Assembly (NCBI GenBank): GCA_045534635.1
Contig: JAZSKB010000014.1
Location: forward strand, 1 to 64,000
Reading direction: 5' to 3'
Length of the DNA stretch: 64,000 nt
Origin: UBA1205 sp045534635
GTDB lineage: Bacteria; Bacteroidota; Bacteroidia; Bacteroidales; WCHB1-69
Shown: one piece after another, positions 46,219 to 54,585 of the stretch
Layout: the number at the start of each line of letters is the position of its first letter
Numbering within the stretch: position 1 is the stretch's first letter
The notes under the pieces: generated by a model
Told to the model about the DNA's origin: nothing
What the model saw: the letters and a program-made list of their open reading frames with translations, nothing else
Databases searched by the model: none
Translations under genes and position numbers: made by a program

Positions 46219-47640
46219 TCAATTTTTAGGATTTAGTCCTAATTTTTTTGCCTCTTGAAGCATAAATTGATAACAACTATCATATTGATTTTCAATAATT
46301 CCATCTAAAATTGCCTCTCGAATAGCATTTTTTATAATCCCTACTTCTTTACAAGGAGGTAAATTGAATAGTTGCATAATCAATTCGCCACTAATAGGTG
46401 GCTGAAAATTACGAATACGGTCTTTTTCCTCTATTTCTTTCATTTTTTGCCGAACAAGTTCAAAATTTTTTAAGTATTTTAATACTTTTGTTTGATTTTT
46501 TGAAGTAATATCGGCTTCACAAAGTAACATTAAATCATCTATATCATCTCCTGCATCAAAAAGAAGACGACGTATTGCGGAATCGGTAACTTCTTCTTCT
46601 ACCAAAGCGATAGGTCGTAAATGCAATGAAACAAGTTTTTTAACATAATCCAATTTTTCGTTAAGTGGTAACTTTAAACTACGAAAAATTTTAACAACCA
46701 TTTTAGAACCTATAAATTCATGTTGATGAAAACTCCAACCTATCCCTTTTATGTATTTTTTTGTAACTGGTTTACCTACATCGTGCAATAGTGCTGCCCA
46801 TCGTAACCATAAATTGTTACTATTTATGGCAACTTTGTCCAAAACTTCCATAGTGTGATTGAATATTTCTTTATGTCCTTGTCCATCAATAACATCAACA
46901 CCTTTTAATTGCGAAATCCATGGTAAAATTCTTTGTAAAATATTACATTTATCCATAAGCATATAGCCTATAGATGGTTTTGATGAAAGCATTATTTTAC
47001 GTAATTCATCTGAAATACGTTCTTTGGAGACAATATCTATTCTATCGGCAACTTGTAAAATTCCTTTGAAAGATTCTGGGGCTATTGTAAAATGCAATTG
47101 TGTTGCAAATCGTATCGCTCTCATGATACGCAAAGGGTCATCGGAAAAGGTTATCGCTGGGTCGAGAGGGGTACGAATAATCTTACGTTGTAAATCCTCT
47201 ATGCCATTGAATGGGTCTATCAATTCTCCATAATGGTCTTGTGTTAAAGAAATTGCCATTGCGTTAATCGTAAAATCCCGTCGATTTTGGTCATCGGTAA
47301 GGGTGCCTTGTTCTACTTGCGGATTGCGGGAATTGTGGGAATATGATTCTTTTCTTGCTCCTACAAATTCTATTTCGGCTCCTTGATAATGAAACATTGC
47401 TGTGCCAAAATTTTTAAAAAAAGACACTTGTTCTTTGTGTAGCCCTACCTTTTCCGCTACTGCTAATGCAAATTCTATACCTTTTCCTATAACAACTATA
47501 TCTATGTCATTGTTATTTCTGTGCAAGAATATATCTCGAACAAATCCGCCTACTACGTAAGCGTCTATATTAAGTTCACAACTCACTTGAGAGATGTGCT
47601 TAAAAATTGGGTGCCGAAGCCTATTTGCCAAATTCTGCAT
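46219..47640 (-). CDS. cca: CCA tRNA nucleotidyltransferase with HD domain
   Basis: 473 aa. It adds or repairs the 3' CCA end of tRNA. The nucleotidyltransferase core is clear (YVVGGFVRDIFLHRNNNDIDIVV, with the DxD metal site, then RRDFTINAMAISL and DPLRIMRAIRFATQL). The HD domain follows (LLHDVGKPVTKK, about residue 290), giving this class phosphohydrolase activity. The promoter box at 47652-47659 is only about 12 nt upstream of the ATG. Confidence 0.95.
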   Translation of the reverse strand: MQNLANRLRHPIFKHISQVSCELNIDAYVVGGFVRDIFLHRNNNDIDIVVIGKGIEFALAVAEKVGLHKEQVSFFKNFGTAMFHYQGAEIEFVGARKESYSHNSRNPQVEQGTLTDDQNRRDFTINAMAISLTQDHYGELIDPFNGIEDLQRKIIRTPLDPAITFSDDPLRIMRAIRFATQLHFTIAPESFKGILQVADRIDIVSKERISDELRKIMLSSKPSIGYMLMDKCNILQRILPWISQLKGVDVIDGQGHKEIFNHTMEVLDKVAINSNNLWLRWAALLHDVGKPVTKKYIKGIGWSFHQHEFIGSKMVVKIFRSLKLPLNEKLDYVKKLVSLHLRPIALVEEEVTDSAIRRLLFDAGDDIDDLMLLCEADITSKNQTKVLKYLKNFELVRQKMKEIEEKDRIRNFQPPISGELIMQLFNLPPCKEVGIIKNAIREAILDGIIENQYDSCYQFMLQEAKKLGLNPKN

Positions 47641-47651
47641 TCGTTTTTCTG

Positions 47652-47659
47652 CAAAGATA
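47652..47659 (-). promoter_or_regulatory. -7 box (TATCTTTG) of cca
   Basis: TATCTTTGC on the minus strand, ending 12 nt from the cca start at 47640. Confidence 0.7.
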
Positions 47660-47696
47660 TAAAAAAATATTTAAATAAAGATAACTATATTTTATT

Positions 47697-47718
47697 AAAA
47701 AATTGTATTTTTGCAAAA
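47697..47718 (+). repeat. Left copy of a 22-bp direct repeat flanking the accessory island
   Basis: The core ATTGTATTTTTGCAAAA, preceded by a run of A, is identical over 22 bp to 51520-51541. It contains a TATTTTTG promoter box (47706-47713). The match may be a footprint of island insertion or just two similar promoters. Confidence 0.5.
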
Positions 47719-47771
47719 TAAAAATTAACAGACTTGTATTTAACAAACAATAAATCACAACTATAGATATT

Positions 47772-47867
47772 TTGAAAATTAATACGAAAATAGCGGCGGA
47801 AGAAATGGTTTTGGAAAAATATGAGAAGGTGATGAAGGGGTTGATGGAGAGGTTGTTGGAAGAATAA
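47772..47867 (+). pseudogene. Gene fragment, C-terminal remnant (31 codons)
   Basis: An open frame from a TTG (or an ATG at 47796) reads KIAAEEMVLEKYEKVMKGLM and ends at 47867, 9 nt before the next gene. GCG, GGG and AGG codons, unusual for the AT-rich surroundings, suggest it is the tail of an acquired gene. It is too short to identify. It lies at the left border of the accessory island. Confidence 0.3.
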
Positions 47868-47876
47868 TATGGAATT

Positions 47877-48881
47877 ATGAATTTAAATGATGTAAAAATG
47901 TATCCGATTCACAAATTAGATGGAAATATCACACGTATTTTACAAAAGATTGTAAGTGCTGATATTAAAACAAATGTACTAAAAGGACTTCATAATGAAA
48001 TAAAATATATTGACGAATGTTCTCATATCTCGGATGTTGCATATATTAACGGAAATGGTAATAATGCACAAGTATATTTGTCTTCAGCGTTTTGTCAGTT
48101 TTTATGGCTTATTGATGATATTGCTTTAAAACAAATTGATTTTAATATAATACAAGAAGAATGTTATAAAAACAACATTGATGTTGCTACATATAATAAA
48201 AGCACAAAATATCTTATAAAGAATCCAGAAGTTTTAAAAGTGTTAGCAAATAGATATGGGGTTGATTTCAACCAGTATTATGAATATTTGAAAAGAACCG
48301 TTCAACTTTTAGAAAAAAGTGAGTTTGAGAAAAGCATTAAAGACGATTTTAGTCTTGCTGGTTCTTTGCTTGATCCCAATAGTACTATCAACATGGCTGA
48401 TTTTAATAAGATAAACATCAATGGCCTATATGAACAATTAGTAAATTCCGTTTATTGTTATGGAATATCTTTTATTCTTTTGCATGAATTGTCTCATTTC
48501 GAATTAGGGCATCTTGATAAAGATGAGCAAGAAATACAGGATGAGGAAAATGCTGACTATGCTGCGTTTTGGAATATTTATAATGATTTAAAAGGCAGGG
48601 AATTATTTTCTGCAAATATTGGGATTCTTTGTGCATTATTTTCCTTATTGATGTTGAACCCTAAAATGGAAGATGATGGTGTTCACCCTAAAGAAAGTGA
48701 CAGAATTTTTTCCATTCTTGATCAAGTTGGTTTTGATAATTACAAGTATTCGGTGTTAGTGGATAAATTGTTTAAAATGTGGGCGATGTTCTATAAAATT
48801 CAAAACTTTCCAAATGTTGAGGATGATGTTGATAAATCTTTGAAACAAATTCGCTTATTTATGAATAATTATAGGGGTTGA
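47877..48881 (+). CDS. Lit-like HExxH metalloprotease (candidate abortive-infection protein)
   Basis: 334 aa with no signal peptide and no membrane helix, so probably cytoplasmic. The zinc motif is H203-E204-L-S-H207, followed by GH (H212) and an EENAD motif (E223-E224-N-A-D227) that would provide the third ligand. The layout (HELSHxxxGH, then EExAD) resembles the peptidase U49 family of the phage exclusion protein Lit, which cleaves EF-Tu when activated by a phage peptide. Overall identity is not claimed. The HEPN-domain gene follows 115 nt later, with a DUF1016 nuclease and hsdR relics beyond. It starts 9 nt after a gene fragment. ImmA/IrrE-type proteases are an alternative reading. Confidence 0.55.
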   Translation: MNLNDVKMYPIHKLDGNITRILQKIVSADIKTNVLKGLHNEIKYIDECSHISDVAYINGNGNNAQVYLSSAFCQFLWLIDDIALKQIDFNIIQEECYKNNIDVATYNKSTKYLIKNPEVLKVLANRYGVDFNQYYEYLKRTVQLLEKSEFEKSIKDDFSLAGSLLDPNSTINMADFNKININGLYEQLVNSVYCYGISFILLHELSHFELGHLDKDEQEIQDEENADYAAFWNIYNDLKGRELFSANIGILCALFSLLMLNPKMEDDGVHPKESDRIFSILDQVGFDNYKYSVLVDKLFKMWAMFYKIQNFPNVEDDVDKSLKQIRLFMNNYRG

Positions 48882-48996
48882 AGTGAAAAAAGATTACGTT
48901 GCCCAAATATATCAACATTGAGTATCTTTTTTAGAAAGATATCGCAAGATAAAGAGGTTAGTTAGCAAATAATTGAGTATTAATTTTATTAAAGAT

Positions 48997-50262
48997 ATGA
49001 ACGGAGTAAGTGACAAACGAGTCGAATTCTTAGACAACATAATAACAGAGTACATTACTGCAATTTGTTGCATAAACGATTCTTTTTCGGAAATAAGCAC
49101 TATTTTGACGCAAAAGAAGAATACTGCAAATAAAAGTATGGACTCTTTCATATTTAATTTGAAACCTGCGAATTCTGAAGATTTCTTTAATAAGCTTAGA
49201 AACAAGCCAAGTTATATCAAAAGGTACAAAACTTTTAGCAAAGATATAGAACGCTCGGAACAAGCGTCTAACATATTACCTCAAAGTCTTTTTATTTCTA
49301 TCGTTTCTCAATTTGATGTGCTTATAGCACAATTGATTAAATTTATATATTTGTATTCTGAAAACAAATTGTTAGAATCTGAAAGTCAAATATCTTTTAG
49401 AGAAGTGCTTCAGATAGGTGATATTGAGAAAATCAAAGAAAAATTCATTAATGATAGGATTGATTCTGTGCTGAGAGATTCTCATTCTGAACAAATCAAA
49501 ACTTTAAGTAAATTAATAGGTGATGTCTCGTTAGACAAAGTTGATTTTTGGGGAGATTTTATTGAAATGACACAGCGTCGAAATTTGTTTGTTCATAGCA
49601 AAGGGGTTGTGTCTTCGCAATACATTAGCGAATGTAAAAAAGCTAATAAAAGCTTTGATATGCCAATTGGCTCCATGTTGAAGGTGGATGAAGAGTATTT
49701 CTATCATGCATTCTATGTATTTTTTTGTATGGGTGTTATGTTGTCACAAGTTATTTCAAGAGTGGTGTTGGGAGAACAATTGTTAGGAGAGATAGATAGT
49801 GTATTGAATAACGTAATATATGAAACAATTTGTGAAGGAAAGTATGATATTTCTATCAGATTATCACAATTTGCTACAGATAATACCACTAAGCACAGCA
49901 ATAAACTAGATGAAAAGTATTTTATTTTGAACTATGCCCAAGCATATAAATGGAAAGGGGATAATAAAAAGTGTATAGAAATAATAGGCAAATATGACTT
50001 TAGTGAGACAAAAGAAGACATCCTCGTTGCTAAATACGCATTAGAAGATGATATTGAAAATGTTGTAAAGTCTATGAAAACTATTGGAAATACTAGTGAT
50101 ATTATGAATGAAGTGGCTTATGCCACATGGGAGATATTCAAAGAAATGAGGCTGAAAGAAGAGTTTCAAAACGCTTTTGAAGAAATATTTCAAAAACCAT
50201 TATATGATTCTGATGCAACAAGTATTGTAGAACAAACAAAAGATAAAATTGAAAAGTCATAA
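48997..50262 (+). CDS. HEPN-motif protein with C-terminal helical repeats
   Basis: About 421 aa, cytoplasmic and mostly helical. The middle has EMTQRRNLFVHSKG with R195-N-x3-H200, the RNxxxH active-site motif of HEPN RNases found in many defence and toxin proteins. The C-terminal ~150 residues look like tetratricopeptide-type helices (KYFILNYAQAYKWKGDNKK, then CIEIIGKYDFSETKEDILVA). The ATG at 48997 is chosen; a TTG at 48973 directly after a stop is the only longer option. Its gap to the Lit-like protease gene carries no evident promoter, so they may be co-transcribed. I do not know a described system with exactly these two proteins. Confidence 0.6.
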   Translation: MNGVSDKRVEFLDNIITEYITAICCINDSFSEISTILTQKKNTANKSMDSFIFNLKPANSEDFFNKLRNKPSYIKRYKTFSKDIERSEQASNILPQSLFISIVSQFDVLIAQLIKFIYLYSENKLLESESQISFREVLQIGDIEKIKEKFINDRIDSVLRDSHSEQIKTLSKLIGDVSLDKVDFWGDFIEMTQRRNLFVHSKGVVSSQYISECKKANKSFDMPIGSMLKVDEEYFYHAFYVFFCMGVMLSQVISRVVLGEQLLGEIDSVLNNVIYETICEGKYDISIRLSQFATDNTTKHSNKLDEKYFILNYAQAYKWKGDNKKCIEIIGKYDFSETKEDILVAKYALEDDIENVVKSMKTIGNTSDIMNEVAYATWEIFKEMRLKEEFQNAFEEIFQKPLYDSDATSIVEQTKDKIEKS

Positions 50263-50266
50263 TTAC

Positions 50267-50344
50267 ATGTCTGAATACACCAACGTTGAACACCCCTTTC
50301 TCGAAAATTTCATTTCATCTGAAAAGTGTAATTTTGCAAAGTGA
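50267..50344 (+). pseudogene. Truncated start of a type I restriction hsdR-like gene, copy 1
   Basis: Beginning 4 nt after the HEPN gene, the frame reads MSEYTNVEHPFLEN and is then unrelated until a stop. The YTNVExPFL start is typical of one family of HsdR subunits. A nearly identical start occurs at 51467. About 40 bp of DNA (from the ATG to CTCGAAAA) is shared between the two, with two mismatches. Only the first ~13 codons survive. Confidence 0.5.
50329..50336 (+). promoter_or_regulatory. -7 box (TAATTTTG) of the DUF1016 gene
   Basis: TAATTTTGC, inside the tail of the hsdR stub and 38 nt before the ATG at 50374. Confidence 0.5.
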
Positions 50345-50373
50345 AAGAAGAGAATAAAATGTAAATCAGAAAA

Positions 50374-51447
50374 ATGAACCCAATAGACTCTGATAATAAA
50401 ATTGTGTCACCGCTGTTGTCAAAATCTTTGGTAGAAGATTTGCGGCAGATTATAGAGCAGGCACGTGGGTGTGTGGCCGCAACGGTCAACAGCGAACTAA
50501 CTATGATGTACTGGCACATTGGCGAGCGCATCAACCGCGAAGTACTTGGCAACCAACGAGCTGAGTACGGAAAGCAGATAGTCGCGACAGTGTCTCGACA
50601 ATTGCAAGAAGAATATGGAAAGAAAGGATTTGAAGAGAGAACAATCCGCCGAATGATGCAGTTTGCGGAAATCTTCCCCGACTTTCAAATTGTGTCAACA
50701 CTGTTGTCAAAATTGTCGTGGTCTCATTTCTTGATAGTTATGACAATCAAAGACGAATTGCAACGTGAATTTTATATTACGATGGCAGCATCGGAAAAAT
50801 GGAGTGTGAGAACGCTTCAGGAGAAAATCGACGGTATGCTCTACGAGCGCACAGCCATCAGCAGCAAGCCCGATACACTTATCAAGCAAGAACTTTCGCA
50901 ACTGCGCGATGAAAATGTACTCTCGCCCGATTTGGTTTTCAAAAGCCCCTACTTCCTTGAATTCACAGGTTTGAAAGGAATGTACAGCGAGAAGAGTTTG
51001 GAAGACAGTCTTGTGACTCATTTGGAGCAGTTTATCATTGAGTTGGGCAACGGCTTCAGTTTTGTCGCTCGTCAGAAACGGATGATTATCGACGGGGAAG
51101 ACTTTTATCTTGATTTGTTGTTCTATCATCGTCGTCTGCACCGTTTGATTGCTATCGATTTGAAGCTTGGCAGATTCAAGGCTCAATACAAGGGTCAGAT
51201 GGAACTTTATCTGCGTTGGCTGGAGCAAAACGAGATGGAACCAGGCGAGGAAACACCGCTTGGCTTGTTGCTCTGCACTGAAGGCGGCGAAGAACAGATT
51301 GAACTTCTGCAACTCGACAAGTCTGGAATCAAGGTCGCCCGATATATGACCGAACTACCGCCAAGAGAGGTTCTGCTGCGTCAAATTCAAAAATCATTGG
51401 AATCAGCAAAACTTCGAATTGAAAATAAAATCGATGCCGAAGAATAG
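50374..51447 (+). CDS. DUF1016/YhcG-family PD-(D/E)xK nuclease
   Basis: 357 aa. The N-terminal DUF1016_N domain has the typical IEQARGCVAATVNSELTMMY, WHIGERIN and YGKQIVATVSRQL segments. The C-terminal nuclease domain follows KSPYFLEFTGLKGMYSEKSL, with the acidic residue in DFYLDLLFYH and D-x-K in AIDLKLGRFK. The family is common inside type I restriction loci and other defence islands. Its G+C and codon use are visibly higher than those of its neighbours, a sign of horizontal transfer. It is bracketed by two copies of an hsdR-like start (50267 and 51467), the second 19 nt after its stop, where hsdR would usually begin. Confidence 0.9.
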   Translation: MNPIDSDNKIVSPLLSKSLVEDLRQIIEQARGCVAATVNSELTMMYWHIGERINREVLGNQRAEYGKQIVATVSRQLQEEYGKKGFEERTIRRMMQFAEIFPDFQIVSTLLSKLSWSHFLIVMTIKDELQREFYITMAASEKWSVRTLQEKIDGMLYERTAISSKPDTLIKQELSQLRDENVLSPDLVFKSPYFLEFTGLKGMYSEKSLEDSLVTHLEQFIIELGNGFSFVARQKRMIIDGEDFYLDLLFYHRRLHRLIAIDLKLGRFKAQYKGQMELYLRWLEQNEMEPGEETPLGLLLCTEGGEEQIELLQLDKSGIKVARYMTELPPREVLLRQIQKSLESAKLRIENKIDAEE

Positions 51448-51466
51448 TATTAATTGTACATTGCTT

Positions 51467-51520
51467 ATGTCCGAATACACCAACGTTGAAGACCCCTTTC
51501 TCGAAAAACACAATTCATAA
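51467..51520 (+). pseudogene. Truncated start of a type I restriction hsdR-like gene, copy 2
   Basis: The 17-codon frame begins MSEYTNVEDPFLEK and stops at 51520, just as the 22-bp flanking repeat begins. It is the direct-repeat partner of 50267-50309. The rest of an hsdR gene, normally ~1,000 codons, is absent. Confidence 0.5.
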
Positions 51521-51541
51521 AAAAATTGTATTTTTGCAAAA
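51520..51541 (+). repeat. Right copy of the 22-bp direct repeat flanking the accessory island
   Basis: Identical to 47697-47718. It carries a TATTTTTG -7 box (51529-51536) that drives the gene starting at 51553. Confidence 0.5.
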
Positions 51542-51552
51542 AAAATAAAAAA

Positions 51553-52425
51553 ATGAATAAGGTACTAACTATTTTGGTTATAATTTTAGGTTTATCATCT
51601 ACGTTTGCCAATGAAAATAAACAGAAAAAATCACGAATGATAGACAGATTTCGTTATGAAAAATATATTGACAAACCATTAAAAGAGGCTTCTTATGATA
51701 TTAGTTCTGGAACAATAAAATTTAAATTATCTCTTTGGCAGGACAAAACCGCACAACCTAAAGAGTATAATTGTCAAATGGAATTTTCTCGCTGGCCAAA
51801 TTATGATTGTTTATTGCCTCAGATTGCACTTACAATTGAAGATTCTATTCAGGTGATAATGGAAAAAGATTCTATTTATATATTTGATTCACAGAAAAAT
51901 AAAATTAAATCAGGAGGATTTATAGACGCTTGTGATTTTCTTACAAAAAATCAATTTATTTCTTTCTATGCTTATTGGTATGAGTTTGTATATGGAACCG
52001 TTACAAATACAAATATTGTGAAAGATAAAAATTTTATTTCGACACATTTTGAAGTATTAGATGGAAATAAAAAGAAATCTTCTCTTAATCATACAGGTAT
52101 TTATAATATTAATTATCATATAAATACATATTTCAATACTCCATTATTGCAAAAATACACATACGAACCATCCGCAAAAATGAAAGACAAATACAATTGC
52201 GAGAAAATACAATATGAACTAATCGCTTTTACTCCAAATGACCTTTTAACAACATGGGCAAATGAAGACAAAGATAAAAAAAGAACTGTAATTATTTTGT
52301 TTAAATCCTTTACAAGATTACATACAATATGCAATAGTCGCACATATCATGAAACGATAACAGGATGTAATGATATGATACTTTTAGTTTTTGGAGAAAA
52401 TCAATATCCAAAATTGCGACAATAA
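51553..52425 (+). CDS. Secreted hypothetical protein (290 aa)
   Basis: I do not recognise the family. The ATG at 51553 gives a signal peptide (VLTILVIILGLSSTFANE). The frame from 51526 would start before the -7 box and is rejected. The mature part has many aromatic residues and Lys, a FKLSLWQDKTAQPKEYNCQM segment, and scattered Cys. There is no T9SS sorting domain and no lipobox, so it may be periplasmic. AT-rich codon use matches the chromosome, so it is probably the native neighbour to the right of the island. It is convergent with tex, with 13 nt between stops. Confidence 0.65.
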   Translation: MNKVLTILVIILGLSSTFANENKQKKSRMIDRFRYEKYIDKPLKEASYDISSGTIKFKLSLWQDKTAQPKEYNCQMEFSRWPNYDCLLPQIALTIEDSIQVIMEKDSIYIFDSQKNKIKSGGFIDACDFLTKNQFISFYAYWYEFVYGTVTNTNIVKDKNFISTHFEVLDGNKKKSSLNHTGIYNINYHINTYFNTPLLQKYTYEPSAKMKDKYNCEKIQYELIAFTPNDLLTTWANEDKDKKRTVIILFKSFTRLHTICNSRTYHETITGCNDMILLVFGENQYPKLRQ

Positions 52426-52438
52426 GAAATCTTTAATT

Positions 52439-54583
52439 CTATTTTTTTATCTCCTCATCATCAAAAACTCTTGATAAAGAAATACGTTTTCTTCGTTCAT
52501 CAACATCATCAATACGAACTTTAATTTTCTGATTGATTTTCATTATTTGATGAGGGTCTTTAATAAATTTTTTCCCCATTTTGCTCACATGCAACAATCC
52601 TTCTTGATGAACCCCAATATCTACAAAACAACCAAATGCGGCAATATTTACAACAACACCTTGTAAAATCATACCAATTTTAAGGTCGCTAATATCACGA
52701 ATAGAATTGTCAAATTCAAAAAGATTGAATTGTTGTCGAGGGTCTCTTCCGGGCTTATCTAATTCGCTCATAATGTCGGTTAAAGTTGGCATACCGATTG
52801 TATCAGAAACAAAATCAGATAGTTTAACTTGTTGTCGGAGTTCTTTATTTTTTATAAGTTCACCAATAGTACAATGTACCGAAGTTGCCATTTTTTCTAC
52901 AACGTAATAACTTTCAGGGTGAACAGCAGAAGTATCTAATGGATTTTTTGCTCCAGCGATACGCAAAAAGCCTGCAGCCTGTTCAAATGCTTTATCTCCA
53001 AATCGTTTTACTTTTTTTAGTTCCGATTTTGAACGAAAAGCACCATTTTCACAACGATAATCAATAATATTTTTTGCTAACACAGGACCAATACCAGAAA
53101 CGTATGCCAACAATTCTTTACTTGCCGTATTAATTTCAACACCAACAGCATTTACGCAACTGGAAACTGTTTCTGTTAGACATTCTTGCAATTTTTTTTG
53201 ATTCACATCGTGTTGATATTGTCCAACACCAATAGATTTTGGGTCTATTTTTATCAATTCAGAAAGAGGGTCTATTAATCGGCGACCGATAGAAACAGCA
53301 CCTCTAACTGTAATATCGTGATTAGGAAATTCTTCTCGAGCAATTTCGGAGGCAGAATAAACAGAAGCCCCATTTTCGTTGACCATAACAATAATAGGTT
53401 TTTGTTCAAAATCAACGTGTTTAATAAAATCTTCGGTTTCTCTTCCTGCCGTTCCGTTACCGATAGCGATTGCTTCGACAGCATATTTTTTTGCCAATTC
53501 ACGAACGGTAGCATTGGCTTGAAAAACTTCAACTTGAGGAGGATGAGGAAATATTGCAGTATGTTCTAAAAGTTCTCCATGTTGATTCAAAACTACTACT
53601 TTGCAACCAGTACGAAAACCGGGGTCTATAGCCATAATAACTTTTTCACCCAAAGGCGGAGCCAATAAAAGTTGACGAACATTATTAGAAAAAACGCGAA
53701 TTGCTTCTTCGTCAGCTTTTTCTTTTGCTTGTTGTCGCATTTCGGTTTCCATTTGAGGTTGTAGCAAGCGATGATAAGCATCTTCGATAGCGTCTGCCAC
53801 TTGGTCTGTTGCTGCATTATCTCCTTTTAGATGAATACTATCAATAAGTTCTAATGCCGTAATTTCGTCGGGAGCAATTTTAAGTTTAAGAAAACCTTCT
53901 TCTTCCCCACGAAACATTGCAAGAATACGATGCGAAGAAACTTTTTTTAGCAATTCATTATTATTGAAATAGATAGTATATTTTTCACCTTCTTCTTCTT
54001 TTCCTGCAATTATTTTTGATGAAATTTCTCCTTTTGAAGAAAACAATTTACGCAATTTCGACCTTGTAAATTCATCTTCACAAATATTTTCGGCAATAAT
54101 ATCTCTTGCACCACTGAGAGCCTCCTCAACAGAATTGACATTTTTTTCAGTATCAACAAATTGTTGAGCCAATTGCTCTACATTGATATTTTTTTGTTTG
54201 TAGATTTCTATGGCTAAAGGTTCCAATCCTTTTTGTCGTGCGATACTTGCTCTTGTTTTACGTTTTGGTTTGTATGGAAGATAAATATCTTCTAATTCTG
54301 ACAAAGTAAGAGCATTTTCTATTTTGGCTCTTAATTCTGGGGTAAGTTTCCCTTGTTCGTGAATAGAATTAATGATAACAACTCGACGATTTTCTATATC
54401 CATCAGTTGTTTAAACCTATCTCTGATAGCAGTAATTTTAACTTCATCCATACTGCCAGTTACTTCTTTGCGATAACGTGCAATAAATGGAATTGTAGCG
54501 TTATCGGCAAGTAAATCAAGAACATTCTTTACATGAATTTCTTGAAGGTTCAGTTCTTGTGCTATTATTTTTGCAAAATCCAT
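52439..54583 (-). CDS. tex: Tex-family RNA-binding transcription accessory protein
   Basis: 714 aa. Tex binds nucleic acids and influences transcription. The domain order is typical: N-terminal Tex_N helices with PFIARYRKEVTGSMDE, a YqgF-like RNase H fold (AIDPGFRTGCKVVVLN), a helix-hairpin-helix region (YVSGIGPVLAKNIIDYR), and a C-terminal S1 domain (GVVVNIAAFGCFVDIGVHQEG). The length is normal. It is the last gene of an operon with the AsmA-like and glycosyltransferase genes (2-nt and 13-nt gaps). Confidence 0.95.
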   Translation of the reverse strand: MDFAKIIAQELNLQEIHVKNVLDLLADNATIPFIARYRKEVTGSMDEVKITAIRDRFKQLMDIENRRVVIINSIHEQGKLTPELRAKIENALTLSELEDIYLPYKPKRKTRASIARQKGLEPLAIEIYKQKNINVEQLAQQFVDTEKNVNSVEEALSGARDIIAENICEDEFTRSKLRKLFSSKGEISSKIIAGKEEEGEKYTIYFNNNELLKKVSSHRILAMFRGEEEGFLKLKIAPDEITALELIDSIHLKGDNAATDQVADAIEDAYHRLLQPQMETEMRQQAKEKADEEAIRVFSNNVRQLLLAPPLGEKVIMAIDPGFRTGCKVVVLNQHGELLEHTAIFPHPPQVEVFQANATVRELAKKYAVEAIAIGNGTAGRETEDFIKHVDFEQKPIIVMVNENGASVYSASEIAREEFPNHDITVRGAVSIGRRLIDPLSELIKIDPKSIGVGQYQHDVNQKKLQECLTETVSSCVNAVGVEINTASKELLAYVSGIGPVLAKNIIDYRCENGAFRSKSELKKVKRFGDKAFEQAAGFLRIAGAKNPLDTSAVHPESYYVVEKMATSVHCTIGELIKNKELRQQVKLSDFVSDTIGMPTLTDIMSELDKPGRDPRQQFNLFEFDNSIRDISDLKIGMILQGVVVNIAAFGCFVDIGVHQEGLLHVSKMGKKFIKDPHQIMKINQKIKVRIDDVDERRKRISLSRVFDDEEIKK

Positions 54584-54585
54584 TT

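Noticed and set aside
48912..49263. Minus-strand ORFs of 77-97 codons opposite the HEPN gene
   Set aside because: The plus-strand gene has the RNxxxH motif and sensible composition; the antisense frames look random and hydrophobic.
50707..51312. A 201-codon minus-strand ORF inside the DUF1016 gene
   Set aside because: The plus-strand frame has clear DUF1016 and PD-(D/E)xK motifs. The long antisense frame results from the higher G+C content.
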